A stretch of DNA of 5,515 nt, from contig JAPLSD010000505.1 of assembly GCA_026398835.1 (NCBI GenBank), positions 1 through 5,515 of the forward strand, given 5' to 3'. Within the stretch, counting starts at the first letter, position 1. Each line of letters begins with the position of its first letter. Shown one piece after another: positions 5,160-5,515 of the stretch. The notes beneath the pieces are model-generated. The model was not told the DNA's origin and searched no databases. It saw nothing but the letters and a program-made list of their open reading frames with translations. Made by a program: the position numbers and the translations under genes. The stretch is from Pseudomonas sp. Its GTDB lineage: Bacteria; Pseudomonadota; Gammaproteobacteria; Pseudomonadales; Pseudomonadaceae.

Positions 5160-5515
5160 ATGCGCCCAAATGGAACGATCCTCGCACAGCTTCTCTTCCT
5201 GGGCTGCACGACGTTTTTCGGCACGTTCGCAGCCGCGAGTACAGAGCCCGATATCGACAGCCTCGTACACGACGCCGCGCAGTCGGTGATGCAACAGCAC
5301 AATATTTCGGGGCTGGCTATCGCAGTGACCGCGAATGGCAAACAACAGTTCTACAACTACGGCGTGGCCTCCCGGCAAACCGATCAAAAGGTCACCCGCG
5401 ATACGTTGTTCGAGATTGGGTCGATCAGCAAGACGTTTACGGCAACCCTCGCCACGTACGCTCAGGCCAGCGGCCGGCTTTCACTCACCGACAATCCCGG
5501 TAAGTACCTGCCGCA
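5160..5515 (+). CDS. ampC: Class C (AmpC-type) beta-lactamase, N-terminal 118 residues (3' end outside window)
   Basis: Periplasmic serine beta-lactamase hydrolysing cephalosporins and penicillins. The fragment starts with a Sec-type signal peptide (hydrophobic core about 7-24, with an AAA|S cleavage site near 26/27). The mature start [14 protein letters not shown] and [10 protein letters not shown] follow. The active-site SxxK is S88-I-S-K91 within [16 protein letters not shown], typical of class C enzymes. The later Y-x-N and KTG motifs are beyond the window, so activity cannot be judged. ATG 5160 has only a weak GGA 8 nt upstream. No LysR-type ampR gene adjoins it on the upstream side, where pcs diverges instead, so classical divergent ampR-ampC induction is not supported by this window. 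A penicillin-binding or esterase homologue of the same fold is less likely given the close match around SISK. Confidence 0.88.
   Translation, partial: MRPNGTILAQLLFLGCTTFFGTFAAASTEPDIDSLVHDAAQSVMQQHNISGLAIAVTANGKQQFYNYGVASRQTDQKVTRDTLFEIGSISKTFTATLATYAQASGRLSLTDNPGKYLP

Noticed and set aside
5199..5210. Lipobox-like FLGC in the AmpC signal peptide (residues 13-16)
   Set aside because: Position -3 is Phe, outside the lipobox pattern, and an ordinary signal-peptidase I site AAA|S follows.
4985..5387. Minus-strand frames of 118 and 76 codons
   Set aside because: Antisense to the ampC start and its upstream region, with no domain and no ribosome binding site.

Overview
The window looks like a chromosomal segment of a Pseudomonas, most likely of the P. 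fluorescens group. The evidence is moderately high GC, Pseudomonas-like protein sequences, Hfq/Crc-type A-rich motifs in leaders, and the combination of D-glucarate catabolism genes, phosphatidylcholine synthase and a class C beta-lactamase. This placement rests on protein resemblance recalled from memory, not on a database search.

Left part (1-3598) is a D-glucarate utilisation locus. On the minus strand an MFS uptake carrier (994-2340) is followed by glucarate dehydratase gudD (1-910, cut by the window edge). A FadR-type GntR regulator (2888-3598) is transcribed divergently. The 547-base gap between carrier and regulator holds a good sigma70 promoter facing the carrier (-35 TTGTGA, 17-bp spacer, -10 TATGAT). 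Its -10 box lies inside a 22-bp interrupted palindrome, a probable repressor operator. A second operator-like element (TTGTCATACAA) sits before the regulator. In the leader between promoter and carrier is a 26-codon reading frame that closely resembles the N-terminus of KdgD (5-dehydro-4-deoxyglucarate dehydratase), the enzyme acting directly after GudD. I read it as the stump of a deleted kdgD, the ancestral first gene of the operon, whose promoter now drives the carrier through a leader of about 195 nt. This is the main discovery of the window.

Middle part (3599-4211): a small DUF1428 (YbaA-like) protein gene on the plus strand, preceded by three TGCAAT elements and followed by a compact terminator.

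Right part (4212-5515): pcs (phosphatidylcholine synthase) on the minus strand. It is divergent from the start of an ampC-type class C beta-lactamase gene (from 5160, cut by the window edge), with a perfect 14-bp palindrome in the gap. No ampR-like gene adjoins ampC on its upstream side.

I saw no tRNA, rRNA, CRISPR array, insertion sequence or complete mobile element.
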